Part shown: piece after piece, positions 1-10,765 of the stretch | Position numbering within the stretch: the first letter of the stretch is position 1 | Layout: each line of letters begins with the position of its first letter | From: Karalla daura | Lineage: Eukaryota > Chordata > Actinopteri > Chaetodontiformes > Leiognathidae | Direction: 5' to 3' | NCBI GenBank assembly: GCA_029224185.1 | Contig: CM055191.1 | Span: 27,225,805 to 27,289,804 of the forward strand | DNA length: 64,000 bases | Translations under genes and position numbers: made by a program | The notes under the pieces: model-generated | The model's input: the letters and a program-made list of their open reading frames with translations, nothing else | What the model was told of the DNA's origin: nothing | Database searches by the model: none

Positions 1-110
1 TGCATTGAAACTGGACGCCTCATCACTTTGTATTATCATGTCAGCAGAGGAGACATTGGAGCAGGGACCTGAGCACATGGTCGCCGAGAACAGGCGCTGC
101 TGAAAAACCA

Positions 111-180
111 TGCAACCAATCAGTGTGCAACTCGCTACACAAACACACCTCCAGTTTCTTGAATTTTTGAAATAAAAATG
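111..180 (+). repeat. F-form block of the monomer (reference copy)
   Basis: 23 of 83 monomers carry the F form here: 1, 5, 7, 10, 17, 30, 32, 35, 38, 44, 45, 49, 51, 52, 55, 58, 63, 64, 68, 74, 77, 78 and 83. It reads 'cacacctccagtttcttg' where the others (S form) read 'cacaacacaagattcttc' or 'cacaccacaagattcttc'. The forms are the same length but differ at roughly ten clustered sites. The F form has CCAATCAG at 116-123 and AATAAA at 171-176; most S copies read 'cctatcag' and 'aatgaa'. Confidence 0.85.
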
Positions 181-185
181 AAGTT

Positions 186-197
186 TCAAAGTCAAAG
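186..197 (+). repeat. Two direct TCAAAG hexamers
   Basis: Adjacent TCAAAG words in the constant part of each monomer. The words resemble TCF/LEF-type CAAAG cores, but such short matches are common and no function is claimed. Monomers 33, 53 and 72 have 'gtttgg' after the second word in place of 'gtatgg'. Confidence 0.6.
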
Positions 198-262
198 TAT
201 GGCAACGTTGCAAATGTTTGTTTGTGGAGTTCTGTTTTTCCCATTCATTCTTATGGGAAAAA

Positions 263-273
263 GCCAAATTGGC
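263..273. other. Dyad GCCAA-A-TTGGC
   Basis: Five-base arms with one central base, in the most constant part of the monomer. The arms are the two NFI half-site words, but in the outward order with 1-bp spacing rather than TTGGC-N5-GCCAA, so an NFI site is not claimed. Monomers 8 and 15 change it to 'gcctaattggc'. Confidence 0.75.
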
Positions 274-398
274 CAAGTGATAAACATTTGGCTCTATGGA
301 GACAACGCTTTCACCTATCTGGAATATGAACTTACTGTCACGCCGTAGAGGAGAGTCTCCAGATTGCCCTGACACGATTTGGAGTGTCTACTATGAAA

Positions 399-412
399 AC
401 TGTGGCCACAGT
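399..412. other. 14-bp perfect palindrome ACTGTGGCCACAGT
   Basis: The sequence equals its own reverse complement. It recurs at the same place in about 68 monomers. It is lost in the 14 copies with the 'atctgtggccagagct' form (monomers 5, 11, 18, 36, 38, 43, 49, 56, 58, 62, 73, 76, 78, 81) and in monomer 22 ('gtggccgcagt', near 16590). No protein site is recognised with confidence. Confidence 0.9.
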
Positions 413-651
413 CGCGAGGAGTACTGTACCGTTGAACACCGATGGCAGCGGTGGGAAAACGAATGGGGGCTTATGGAGAGAAGAGGCTGCACTGGGCAGA
501 CGGTGAGGCTGGTCGTTTAAATTTCATAAGGCGCACGGGTTTATGGCCTGCCCCGCATGAGAGAGCACCAACGTTACGACAAAACTGGAAAAAAACATTT
601 TTCTGCTGCTTAAGGTGTGGCTGGGAGCAGCGTGAAAAGAGCGAAACGAGA

Positions 652-665
652 GCTGATTTTTCAGC
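652..665. other. Dyad GCTGA-TTTT-TCAGC
   Basis: Five-base arms around a four-T loop, so a small hairpin is possible in single-stranded DNA or RNA. It is kept in most monomers and broken in those with 'attttaaagcg' or 'atttttaagcg' (31, 40, 44, 51, 63, 70). Confidence 0.7.
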
Positions 666-832
666 GATCCCGCATGTCGGCCCGGTGCTAAGAAGAGATT
701 GGACATGCCCAATGCTGAGGGGGCCATTTCCCACTCTGGGAGTCTCCCAAAGCCTGTGCCATCTGCTGGGGTGCATTGAAGCTGGACGCCTGATCACTTT
801 GTATGATCATGTCAGCAGAGGAGACATTGGGG

Positions 833-842
833 CAGGTACCTG
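833..842. other. 10-bp palindrome CAGGTACCTG (KpnI core)
   Basis: Shown in monomer 2. Most copies have it, so a KpnI digest should cut about once per monomer. Copies reading 'cagggacctg' (monomers 1, 5, 38, 45, 49, 58, 64) lack it and would give doublets. Confidence 0.75.
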
Positions 843-3800
843 AGCACATGGTTGCCGAGAACAGGCGCTGCTGAAAAACCATACAACCTATCAGCGTGCA
901 ACTCGCTACACAAACACAACACAAGATTCTTCAATTTTTGAAATGAAAATGAAGTTTCAAAGTCAAAGTATGGCAACGTTGCGAATGTTTGTTTGTGGAG
1001 TTCTGTTTTTCCCATTCATTCTTATGGGAAAAAGCCAAATTGGCCAAGTGATAAACATTTGGCTCTATGGAGACAACGCTTTCACCTATATAGAATATTA
1101 GCTTACTGTCACGCCGTAGGGGAGAGTCTCCAGATTGCCCTGACACGATTTGGAGTGTCTACTATGAAAACTGTGGCCACAGTCACGAGGAGTACTGTAA
1201 CGTTGAACACCGATGGCAGCGGTGGGAAAATGAATGGGGGCTTATGGAGAGAAGAGGCTGCACTGGGCAGACGGTGAGGCTGGTCGTTTAAATTTCACAA
1301 GGCGCACGGGTTTATGGCCTGCCCCGCATGAGAGAGCACCAACGTTACTGCAAAACTGGAAAAAAACATTTTTCTGCTGCTTAAGGTGTGGCTGGGAGCA
1401 GCGTGAAAAGAGTGAAACGAGAGCTGATTTTTCAGCGATCCCGCATGTCGGCCCGGTGCTAAGAAGAGATTGGACATGCCCAATGCTGAGGGGGCCATTT
1501 CCCACTCTGGGAGTCTCCCAAAGCCTGTGCCATCTGCTGGGGTGCATTGAAGCTGGACGCCTGATCACTTTGTATTATCATGTCAGCAGAGGAGACATTG
1601 GAGCAGGTACCTGAGCACATGGTCGCCGAGAACAGGCGCTGCTGAAAAACCATGCAACCAATCAGCGTGCAACTCGCTACACAAACACAACACAAGATTC
1701 TTCAATTTTTGAAATGAAAATGAAGTTTCAAAGTCAAAGTATGGCAACGTTGCGAATGTTTGTTTGTGGAGTTCTGTTTTTCCCATTCATTCTTATGGGA
1801 AAAAGCCAAATTGGCCAAGTGATAAACATTTGGCTCTATGGAGACAACGCTTTCACCTATATAGAATATTAGCTTACTGTCACGCCGTAGGGGAGAGTCT
1901 CCAGATTGCCCTGACACCATTTGGAGTGTCTACTATGAAAACTGTGGCCACAGTCGCGAGGAGTACTGTAACGTTGAACACCGATGGCAGCGGTGGGAAA
2001 ATGAATGGGGGCTTATGGAGAGAAGAGGCTGCACTGGGCAGACGGTGAGGCTGGTCGTTTAAATTTCACAAGGCGCACGGGTTTATGGCCTGCCCCGCAT
2101 GAGAGAGCACCAACGTTACTGCAAAACTGGAAAAAAACATTTTTCTGCTGCTTAAGGTGTGGCTGGGAGCAGCGTGAAAAGAGTGAAACGAGAGCTGATT
2201 TTTCAGCGATCCCGCATGTCGGCCCGGTGCTAAGAAGAGATTGGACATGCCCAATGCTGAGGGGGCCATTTCCCACTCTGGGAGTCTCCCAAAGCCTGTG
2301 CCATCTGCTGGGGTGCATTGAAGCTGGACACCTGATCACTTTGTATTATCATGTCAGCAGAGGAGACATTGGGGCAGGTACCTGAGCACATGGTTGCCGA
2401 GAACAGGCGCTGCTGAAAAACCATACAACCTATCAGCGTGCAACTCGCTACACAAACACAACACAAGATTCTTCAATTTTTGAAATGAAAATGAAGTTTC
2501 AAAGTCAAAGTATGGCAACGTTGCGAATGTTTGTTTGTGGAGTTCTGTTTTTCCCATTCATTCTTATGGGAAAAAGCCAAATTGGCCAAGTGATAAACAT
2601 TTGGCTCTATGGAGAAAACGCTTTCACCAATCTGAAATATGAGCTCACTGTCACACCGTAGGGGAGAGTCTCCAGAACGCCCTGACGCAATTTGGTGTGT
2701 GTACTATGAAAACTGTGGCCACAGTCGCGAGGAGAAGTGTAAGGTTTAACATTGATGGCAGCGGTGGGAAAATGAATGGGGGCTTATGGAGAGAAGAGGC
2801 TGCACTGGGCAGACGGTGAGGCTGGTCGTTTAAATTTCACAAGGCGCACGGGTTTATGGCCTGCCCGCATGAGAGAGCAACAACGTTACTACAAAACTGG
2901 AAAAAAACATTTTTCTGCTGCTTAGGGTGTGGCTGGGAGCAGCGTGAAAAGAGCGAAACGAGAGCTGATTTTTCAGCGATCCCGCATGTCGGCCCGGTGC
3001 TAAGAAGAGATTGGACATGCCCAATGCTGAGGGGGCCATTTCCCACTCTTGGAGTCTCCCAAAGCCTGTGCCATCTGCTGGGGTGCATTGAAGCTGGACG
3101 CCTGATCACTTTGTATTATCATGTCAGCAGAGGAGACATTGGAGCAGGGACCTGAGCACATGGTCGCCGAGAACAGGCGCTGCTGAAAAACCATGCAACC
3201 AATCAGTGTGCAACTCGCTACACAAACACACCTCCAGTTTCTTGAATTTTTGAAATTAAAATGAAGTTTCAAAGTCAAAGTATGGCAACGTTGCAAATGT
3301 TTGTTTGTGGAGTTCTGTTTTTCCCATTCATTCTTATGGGAAAAAGCCAAATTGGCCAAGTGATAAACATTTGGCTCTATGGAGAAAACGCTTTCACCAA
3401 TCTGGAATATGAGCTCACTGTCACACCGTAGGGGAGAGTCTCCAGAACGCTCTGACGCGATTTGGTGTGTGTACTACTAAATCTGTGGCCAGAGCTGCGA
3501 GGAGAAGTGTAAGGTTGAACATTGATGGCAGCGGTGGGAAAATGAATGGGAGCTTATGGAGAGAAGAGGCTGCACTGGGCAGACGGTGAGGCTGGTCGTT
3601 TAAATTTCACAAGGCGCACGGGTTTATGGCCTGCCCCGCATGAGAGAGCACCAACGTTACTACAAAACTGGAAAAAAACATTTTTCTGCTGCTTAAGGTG
3701 TGGCTGGGAGCAGCGTGAAAAGAGCGAAACGAGAGCTGATTTTTCAGCGATCCCGCATGTCGGCCCGGTGCTAAGAAGAGATTGGACATGCCCAATGCTG

Positions 3801-5043
3801 AGGGGGCCATTTCCCACTCTGGGAGTCTCCCAAAGCCTGTGCCATCTGCTGGGGTGCATTGAAGCTGGACGCCTGATCACTTTGTATTATCATGTCAGCA
3901 GAGGAGACATTGGGGCAGGTACCTGAGCACATGGTTGCCGAGAACAGGCGCTGCTGAAAAACCATACAACCTATCAGCGTGCAACTTGCTACACAAACAC
4001 AACACAAGATTCAATTTTTGAAATGAAAATGAAGTTTCAAAGTCAAAGTATGGCAACGTTGCGAATGTTTGTTTGTGGAGTTCTGTTTTTCCCATTCATT
4101 CTTATGGGAAAAAGCCAAATTGGCCAAGTGATAAACATTTGGCTCTATGGAGACAACGCTTTCACCTATCTGGAATATGAGCTCACTGTCACGCCGTAGG
4201 GGAGAGTCTCCAGATTGCCCTGACACGATTTGGAGTGTCTACTATGAAAACTGTGGCCACAGTCGCGAGGAGTACTGTAACGTTGAACACCGATGGCAGC
4301 GGTGGGAAAATGAATGGGGGCTTATGGAGAGAAGAGGCTGCACTGGGCAGACGGTGAGGCTGGTCGTTTAAATTTCACAAGGCGCACGGGTTTATGGCCT
4401 GCCCCGCATGAGAGAGCACCAACGTTACTACAAAACTGGAAAAAAACATTTTTCTGCTGCTTAGGGTGTGGCTGGGAGCAGCGTGAAAAGAGTGAAACGA
4501 GAGCTGATTTTTCAGCGATCCCGCATGTCGGCCCGGTGCTAAGAAGAGATTGGACATGCCCAATGCTGAGGGGGCCATTTCCCACTCTTGGAGTCTCCCA
4601 AAGCCTGTGCCATCTGCTGGGGTGCATTGAAGCTGGACGCCTGATCACTTTGTATTATCATGTCAGCAGAGGAGACATTGGAGCAGGTACCTGAGCACAT
4701 GGTCGCCAAGAACAGGCGCTGCTGAAAAACCATGCAACCAATCAGTGTGCAACTCGCTACACAAACACACCTCCAGTTTCTTGAAATTTTGAAATAAAAA
4801 TGAAGTTTCAAAGTCAAAGTATGGCAACGTTGCAAATGTTTGTTTGTGGAGTTCTGTTTTTCCCATTCATTCTTATGGGAAAAAGCCAAATTGGCCAAGT
4901 GATAAACATTTGGCTCTATGGAGACAACGCTTTCACCTATCTGGAATATGAGCTTACTGTCACGCCGTAGGGGAGAGTCTCCAGATTGCCCTGACACCAT
5001 TTGGAGTGTCTACTATGAAAACTGTGGCCACAGTCGCGAGGAG

Positions 5044-5370
5044 AAGTGTAAGGTTTAACATTGATGGCAGCAGTGGGAAAATGAATGGGGGCTTTCGGAG
5101 AGAAGAGGCTGCACTGGGCAGACGGTGAGGCTGGTCGTTTAAATTTCACAAGGCGCACGGGTTTATGGCCTGCCCCGCATGAGAGAGCACCAATGTTTCT
5201 ACAAAACTGGAAAAAAACATTTTTCTGCTGCTTAGGGTGTGGCTGGGAGCAGCGTGAAAAGAGCAAAACGAGAGCTGATTTTTCAGCGATCCCGCATGCC
5301 GGCCCGGTGCTAAGAAGAGATTGGACATGCCCAATGCTGAGGGGGCCATTTCCCACTCTTGGAGTCTCCT
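5044..5370 (+). repeat. Junction from 20-monomer HOR to 7-monomer HOR (rest of monomer 7)
   Basis: At 5044 the match to 38949 onward stops abruptly: 'gaggagtactg' becomes 'gaggagaagtg'. The following 327 bp resemble the same part of monomers 9 and 16 (about 6586-6912 and 11981-12307). Shared marks are 'caatgtttctac', 'cgcatgccggccc' and 'tctcctaaag'. Private marks are 'ggcagcagtggg' and 'gctttcggagag'. The switch occurs just 3' of the 14-bp palindrome. Confidence 0.8.
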
Positions 5371-8300
5371 AAAGCCTGTGCCATCTGCTGGGGTGCATTG
5401 AAGCTGGACGCCTGATCACTTTGTATTATCATGTCAGCAGAGGAGACATTGGAGCAGGTACCTGAGCACATGGTTGCCGAGAACAGGCGCTGCTGAAAAA
5501 CCATACAACCTATCAGCGTGCAACTTGCTACACAAACACAACACAAGATTCTTCAATTTTTGAAATGAAAATGAAGTTTCAAAGTCAAAGTATGGCAACG
5601 TTGCGAATGTTTGTTTGTGGAGTTCTGTTTTTCCCATTCATTCTTATGGGAAAAAGCCTAATTGGCCAAGTGATAAACATTTGGCTCTATGGAGACAACG
5701 CTTTCACCTATCTGGAATATGAGCTTACTGTCACGCCGTAGGGGAGAGTCTCCAGATTGCCCTGACACGATTTGGAGTGTCTACTATGAAAACTGTGGCC
5801 ACAGTCGCGAGAAGTACTGTAACGTTGAACACCGATGGCAGCGGTGGGAAAATGAATGGGGGCTTATGGAGAGAAGAGGCTGCACTGGGCAGACGGTGAG
5901 GCTGGTCGTTTAAATTTCACAAGGCGCACGGGTTTATGGCCTGCCCCGCATGAGAGAGCACCAACGTTACTACAAAACTGGAAAAAAACATTTTTCTGCT
6001 GCTTAAGGTGTGGCTGGGAGCAGCGTGAAAAGAGTGAAACGAGAGCTGATTTTTCAGCGATCCCGCATGTCGGCCCGGTGCTAAGAAGAGATTGGACATG
6101 CCCAATGCTGAGGGGGCCATTTCCCCCTCTGGGAGTCTCCCAAAGCCTGTGCCATCTGCTGGGGTGCATTGAAGCTGGACGCCTGATCACTTTGTATTAT
6201 CATGTCAGCAGAGGAGACATTGGGGCAGGTACCTGAGCACATGGTTGCCGAGAACAGGCGCTGCTGAAAAACCATACAACCTATCAGCGTGCAACTCGCT
6301 ACACAAACACAACACAAGATTCTTCAATTTTTGAAATGAAAATGAAGTTTCAAAGTCAAAGTATGGCAACGTTGCGAATGTTTGTTTGTGGAGTTCTGTT
6401 TTTCCCATTCATTCTTATGGGAAAAAGCCAAATTGGCCAAGTGATAAACATTTGGCTCTATGGAGAAAACGCTTTCACCAATCTGAAATATGAGCTCACT
6501 GTCACACCGTAGGGGAGAGTCTCCAGAACGCCCTGACGCAATTTGGTGTGTGTACTATGAAAACTGTGGCCACAGTCGCGAGGAGAAGTGTAAGGTTTAA
6601 CATTGATGGCAGCGGTGGGAAAATGAATGGGGGCTTATGGAGAGAAGAGGCTGCACTGGGCAGACGGTGAGGCTGGTCGTTTAAATTTCACAAGGCGCAC
6701 GGGTTTATGGCCTGCCCCGCATGAGAGAGCACCAATGTTTCTACAAAACTGGAATAAAACATTTTTCTGCTGCTTAAGGTGTGGCTGGGAGCAGCGTGAA
6801 AAGAGCGAAACGAGAGCTGATTTTTCAGCGATCCCGCATGCCGGCCCGGTGCTAAGAAGAGATTGGACATGCCCAATGCTGAGGGGGCCATTTCCCACTC
6901 TTGGAGTCTCCTAAAGCCTGTGCCATCTGCTGGGGTGCATTGAAGCTGGACGCCTGATCACTTTGTATTATCATGTCAGCAGAGGAGACATTGGAGCAGG
7001 TACCTGAGCACATGGTCGCCGAGAACAGGCGCTGCTGAAAAACCATGCAACCAATCAGTGTGCAACTCGCTACACAAACACACCTCCAGTTTCTTGAAAT
7101 TTTGAAATAAAAATGAAGTTTCAAAGTCAAAGTATGGCAACGTTGCAAATGTTTGTTTGTGGAGTTCTGTTTTTCCCATTCATTCTTATGGGAAAAAGCC
7201 AAATTGGCCAAGTGATAAACATTTGGCTCTATGGAGACAACGCTTTCACCTATCTGGAATATGAGCTTACTGTCACGCCGTACGGGAGAGTCTCCAGATT
7301 GCCCTGACACGATTTGGAGTGTCTACTATGAAAACTGTGGCCACAGTCGCGAGGAGTACTGTAACGTTGAACACCGATGGCAGCGGTGGGAAAATGAATG
7401 GGGGCTTATGGAGAGAAGAGGCTGCACTGGGCAGACGGTGAGGCTGGTCGTTTAAATTTCACAAGGCGCACGGGTTTATGGCCTGCCCCGCATGAGAGAG
7501 CACCAACGTTACTACAAAACTGGAAAAAAACATTTTTCTGCTGCTTAGGGTGTGGCTGGGAGCAGCGTGAAAAGAGTGAAACGAGAGCTGATTTTTCAGC
7601 GATCCCGCATGTCGGCCCGGTGCTAAGAAGAGATTGGACATGCCCAATGCTGAGGGGGCCATTTCCCACTCTGGGAGTCTCCCAAAGCCTGTGCCATCTG
7701 CTGGGGTGCATTGAAGCTGGACGCCTGATCACTTTGTATTATCATGTCAGCAGAGGAGACATTGGGGCAGGTACCTGAGCACATGGTTGCCGAGAACAGG
7801 CGCTGCTGAAAAACCATACAACCTATCAGCGTGCAACTCGTTACTCAAACACAACACAAGATTCTTCAATTTTTGAAATGAAAATGAAGTTTCAAAGTCA
7901 AAGTATGGCAACGTTGCGAATGTTTGTTTGTGGAGTTCTGTTTTTCCCATTCATTCTTATGGGAAAAAGCCAAATTGGCCAAGTGATAAACATTTGGCTC
8001 TATGGAGAAAACGCTTTCACCAATCTGGAATATGAGCTCACTGTCACACCATAGGGGAGAGTCTCCAGAACGCTCTGACGCGATTTGGTGTGTGTACTAC
8101 TAAATCTGTGGCCAGAGCTGCGAGGAGAAGTGTAAGGTTTAACATTGATGGCAGCAGTGGGAAAATGAATGGGGGCTTATGGAGAGAAGAGGCTGCACTG
8201 GGCAGACGGTGAGGCTGGTCGTTTAAATTTCACAAGGCGCACGGGTTTATGGCCTGCCCCGCATGAGAGAGCACCAACGTTACTACAAAACTGGAAAAAA

Positions 8301-10765
8301 ACATTTTTCTGCTTCTTAAGGTGTGGCTGGGAGCAGCGTGAAAAGAGTGAAACGAGAGCTGATTTTTCAGCGATCCCGCATGTCGGCCCGGTGCTTAGAA
8401 GAGATTGGACATGCCCAATGCTGAGGGGGCCATTTCCCACTCTGGGAGTCTCCCAAAGCCTGTGCCATCTGCTGGGGTGCATTGAATCTGGACGCCTGAT
8501 CACTTTGTATTATCATGTCAGCAGAGGAGACATTGGAGCAGGTACCTGAGCACATGGTTGCCGAGAACAGGCGCTGCTGAAAAACCATGCAACCAATCAG
8601 CGTGCAACTCGCTACACAAACACAACACAAGATTCTTCAATTTTTGAAATGAAAATGAAGTTTCAAAGTCAAAGTATGGCAACGTTGCGAATGTTTGTTT
8701 GTGGAGTTCTGTTTTTCCCATTCATTCTTATGGGAAAAAGCCAAATTGGCCAAGTGATAAACATTTGGCTCTATGGAGAAAACGCTTTCACCAATCTGAA
8801 ATATGAGCTCACTGTCACACCGTAGGGGAGAGTCTCCAGAACGCCCTGACGCAATTTGGTGTGTGTACTATGAAAACTGTGGCCACAGTCGCGAGGAGAA
8901 GTGTAAGGTTTAACATTGATGGCAGCGGTGGGAAAATGAATGGGGGCTTATGGAGAGAAGAGGCTGCACTGGGCAGACGGTGAGGCTGGTCATTTAAATT
9001 TCACAAGGCGCACGGGTTTATGGCCTGCCCCGCATGAGAGAGCACCAACGTTACTACAAAACTGGAAAAAAACATTTTTCTGCTGCTTAAGGTGTGGCTG
9101 GGAGCAGCGTGAAAAGAGTGAAACGAGAGCTGATTTTTCAGCGATCCCGCATGTCGGCCCGGTGCTAAGAAGAGATTGGACATGCCCAATGCTGAGGGGG
9201 CCATTTCCCACTCTGGGAGTCTCCCAAAGCCTGTGCCATCTGCTGGGGTGCATTGAAGCTGGACGCCTGATCACTTTGTATTATCATGTCAGCAGAGGAG
9301 ACATTGGAGCAGGTACCTGAACACATGGTCGCCGAGAACAGGCGCTGCTGAAAAACCATACAACCTATCAGCGTGCAACTCGCTACACAAACACACCACA
9401 AGATTCTTCAATTTTTGAAATGAAAATGAAGTTTCAAAGTCAAAGTATGGCAACGTTGCGAATGTTTGTTTGTGGAGTTCTGTTTTTCCCATTCATTCTT
9501 TTGGGAACAAGCCAAATTGGCCAAGTGATAAACATTTGGCTCTATGGAGACAACGCTTTCACCAATCTGGAATATGAGCTCACTGTCACACCGCAGGGGA
9601 GAGTCTCCAGAACGCCCTGACGCGAATTGGTGTGTTTACTATGAAAACTGTGGCCACAGTCGCGAGGAGAAGTGTAAGGTTTAACATTGATGGCAGCGGT
9701 GGGAAAATGAATGGGGCTTATGGAGAGAAGAGGCTGCACTGGGCAGACGGTGAGGCTGGTCGTTTAAATTTCACAAGGCGCACGGGTTTATGGCCTGCCC
9801 CGCATGAGAGAGCACCAACGTTACTACAAAACTGGAAAAAAACATTTTTCTGCTGCTTAGGGTGTGGCTGGGAGCAGCGTGAATAGAGCGAAACGAGAGC
9901 TGATTTTTCAGCGATCCCGCATGTCGGCCCGGTGCTAAGAAGAGATTGGACATGCCCAATGCTGAGGGGGCCATTTCCCACTCTGGGAGTCTCCCAAAGC
10001 CTGTGCCATCTGCTGGGGTGCATTGAAGCTGGACGCCTGATCACTTTGTATTATCATGTCAGCAGAGGGGACATTGGAGCAGGTACCTGAACACATGGTC
10101 GCCGAGAAAAGGCGCTGCTGAAAAACCATACAACCTATCAGCGTGCAACTTGCTACACAAACACACCAAAAGATTCTTCAATTTTTGAAATGAAAATGAA
10201 GTTTCAAAGTCAAAGTATGGCAACGTTGCGAATGTTTGTTTGTGGAGTTCTGTTTTTCCCATTCATTCTTATGGGAAAAAGCCAAATTGGCCAAGTGATA
10301 AACATTTGGCTCTATGGAGACAACGCTTTCACCAATCTGGAATATGAGCTCACTGTCACACCGCAGGGGAGAGTCTCCAGATTGCCCTGACGCGAATTGA
10401 TGTGTTTACGATGAAAACTGTGGCCACAGTCGCGAGGAGAAGTGTAAGGTTTAACATTGATGGCAGCGGTGGGAAAATGAATGGGGCTTATGGAGAGAAG
10501 AGGCTGCACTGGGCAGACGGTGAGGCTGGTCGTATAAATTTCACAAGGCGCACGGGTTTATGGCCTGCCCCGCATGAGAGAGCACCAACGTTACTACAAA
10601 ACTGGAAAAAAACATTTTTCTGCTGCTTAAGGTGTGGCTGGGAGCAGCGTGAAAAGAGTGAAACGAGAGCTGATTTTTCAGCGATCCCGCATGTCGGCCC
10701 AGTGCTAAGAAGAGATTGGACATGCCCAATGCTGAGGGGGCCATTTCCCACTCTGGGAGTCTCCC
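5371..10765 (+). repeat. 7-monomer HOR, copy 1 (5,395 bp)
   Basis: Contains monomers 8-14 with starts at 5394, 6165, 6936, 7707, 8478, 9249 and 10019. Each has its counterpart 5,395 bp downstream. The left limit is set by 'tctcct' at 5370 versus 'tctccc' at 10765. The order of rare forms is the same in both copies: 'gcgagaagtac' without one gag (monomer 8), 'atttccccctctgg' (8), F block (10), 'ccgtacggg' (10), 'actcgttactc' (11), 'cattgaatctgg' (12), 'ggtcatttaaat' (12), 'gtgaatagag' (13), 'gtataaattt' (14). About a dozen substitutions separate the copies, e.g. at 6755, 6777, 8396, 9508 and 10410. Confidence 0.92.
10533..10538 (+). promoter_or_regulatory. TATAAA word gained in one monomer subtype (speculative)
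   Basis: In most monomers this place reads 'cgtttaaattt'; here a single t-to-a change gives 'cgtataaattt'. The same word is at 15928, 16698, 17468, 18239, 21322 and 22092, all between 10 and 22.1 kb. It is TATA-box-like in sequence only. No transcription start or initiator is evident. Confidence 0.25.

Larger units (their letters stand above)
1..771 (+). repeat. Monomer 1, used here as reference for sub-monomer coordinates
   Basis: This copy shows the block layout shared by all monomers. Positions 1-110 are a conserved start with the BclI-like region and the ggtacc/gggacc site. Positions 111-180 are the F/S block; here it is F, with CCAATCAG and AATAAA. Positions 181-300 are a very constant stretch with two TCAAAG words and the dyad GCCAAATTGGC. 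Positions 301-450 are the most variable block, containing the 14-bp palindrome. Positions 450-520 carry 'gagagaagaggctgcact'. Positions 521-650 are constant. Positions 652-771 hold the GCTGA-TTTT-TCAGC dyad and the third variable block. I see no subrepeat of 20-200 bp inside the monomer, so it does not look like an amplified short motif. Confidence 0.85.
1..4834 (+). repeat. 20-monomer HOR, 3' tail of a first copy (monomers 1-7)
   Basis: Monomers start at 1, 772, 1543, 2314, 3084, 3855 and 4623. Bases 1-5043 match 33906-38948 at a constant offset of 33,905 (44 monomers). I saw no difference in the stretches I compared, and all the open frames of the two stretches translate identically. Shared rare marks include 'gcattgaaactgg' at 2, 'gtatgatcat' near 803, the G-to-A at 2330, the 1-bp loss near 2865, and the 3-bp loss in monomer 6. 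Counting from the boundary of copies A and B (38739/38740), 1-4834 is the end of one HOR copy and 4835-5043 the first 209 bp of the next. Confidence 0.9.

Noticed and set aside
116..176. CCAAT box followed by AATAAA as a tiny transcription unit
   Set aside because: The words are 48 bp apart, on a satellite, and vary together with the F block. There is no room for a transcript between them.
41..244. A 66-67-codon minus-strand frame in nearly every monomer
   Set aside because: It is conserved because this part of the monomer is conserved. It has no start context or neighbouring gene signals, and the 3-bp loss and the F/S change both alter it freely.
1..771. Cervid, bovid or Xenopus satellite identity based on the ~0.75-0.8-kb unit size
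   Set aside because: Size alone is not evidence, I saw no 31-bp subrepeats of the kind described for artiodactyl satellite I, and I cannot compare sequences here.
3554..3880. A 108-codon minus-strand open frame antisense to the 126-codon frame, with longer 129-167 codon forms
   Set aside because: It overlaps the plus-strand frame almost wholly, varies in length with single-base indels, and has no recognisable domain, so it is a by-product of the repeat.
3546..3926. A 126-codon plus-strand open frame repeated in most monomers (also 152- and 133-codon versions)
   Set aside because: It recurs because the DNA recurs. It is broken by a stop in monomers 13 and 20 (gaatag, 9882-9887), by frame-changing losses in others, and cut short at ~30715. 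It shows no recognised domain, and changes fall equally at all codon positions as far as I can see.
4539..5000. A 152-153-codon minus-strand frame in some monomers
   Set aside because: It is present only where the F block removes a stop, so it tracks the block haplotype, not selection for a protein.
5088..5102. Possible CENP-B-box-like start TTCGGAGAG
   Set aside because: It fails the required A and CGGG positions and occurs in a single monomer as a private change.
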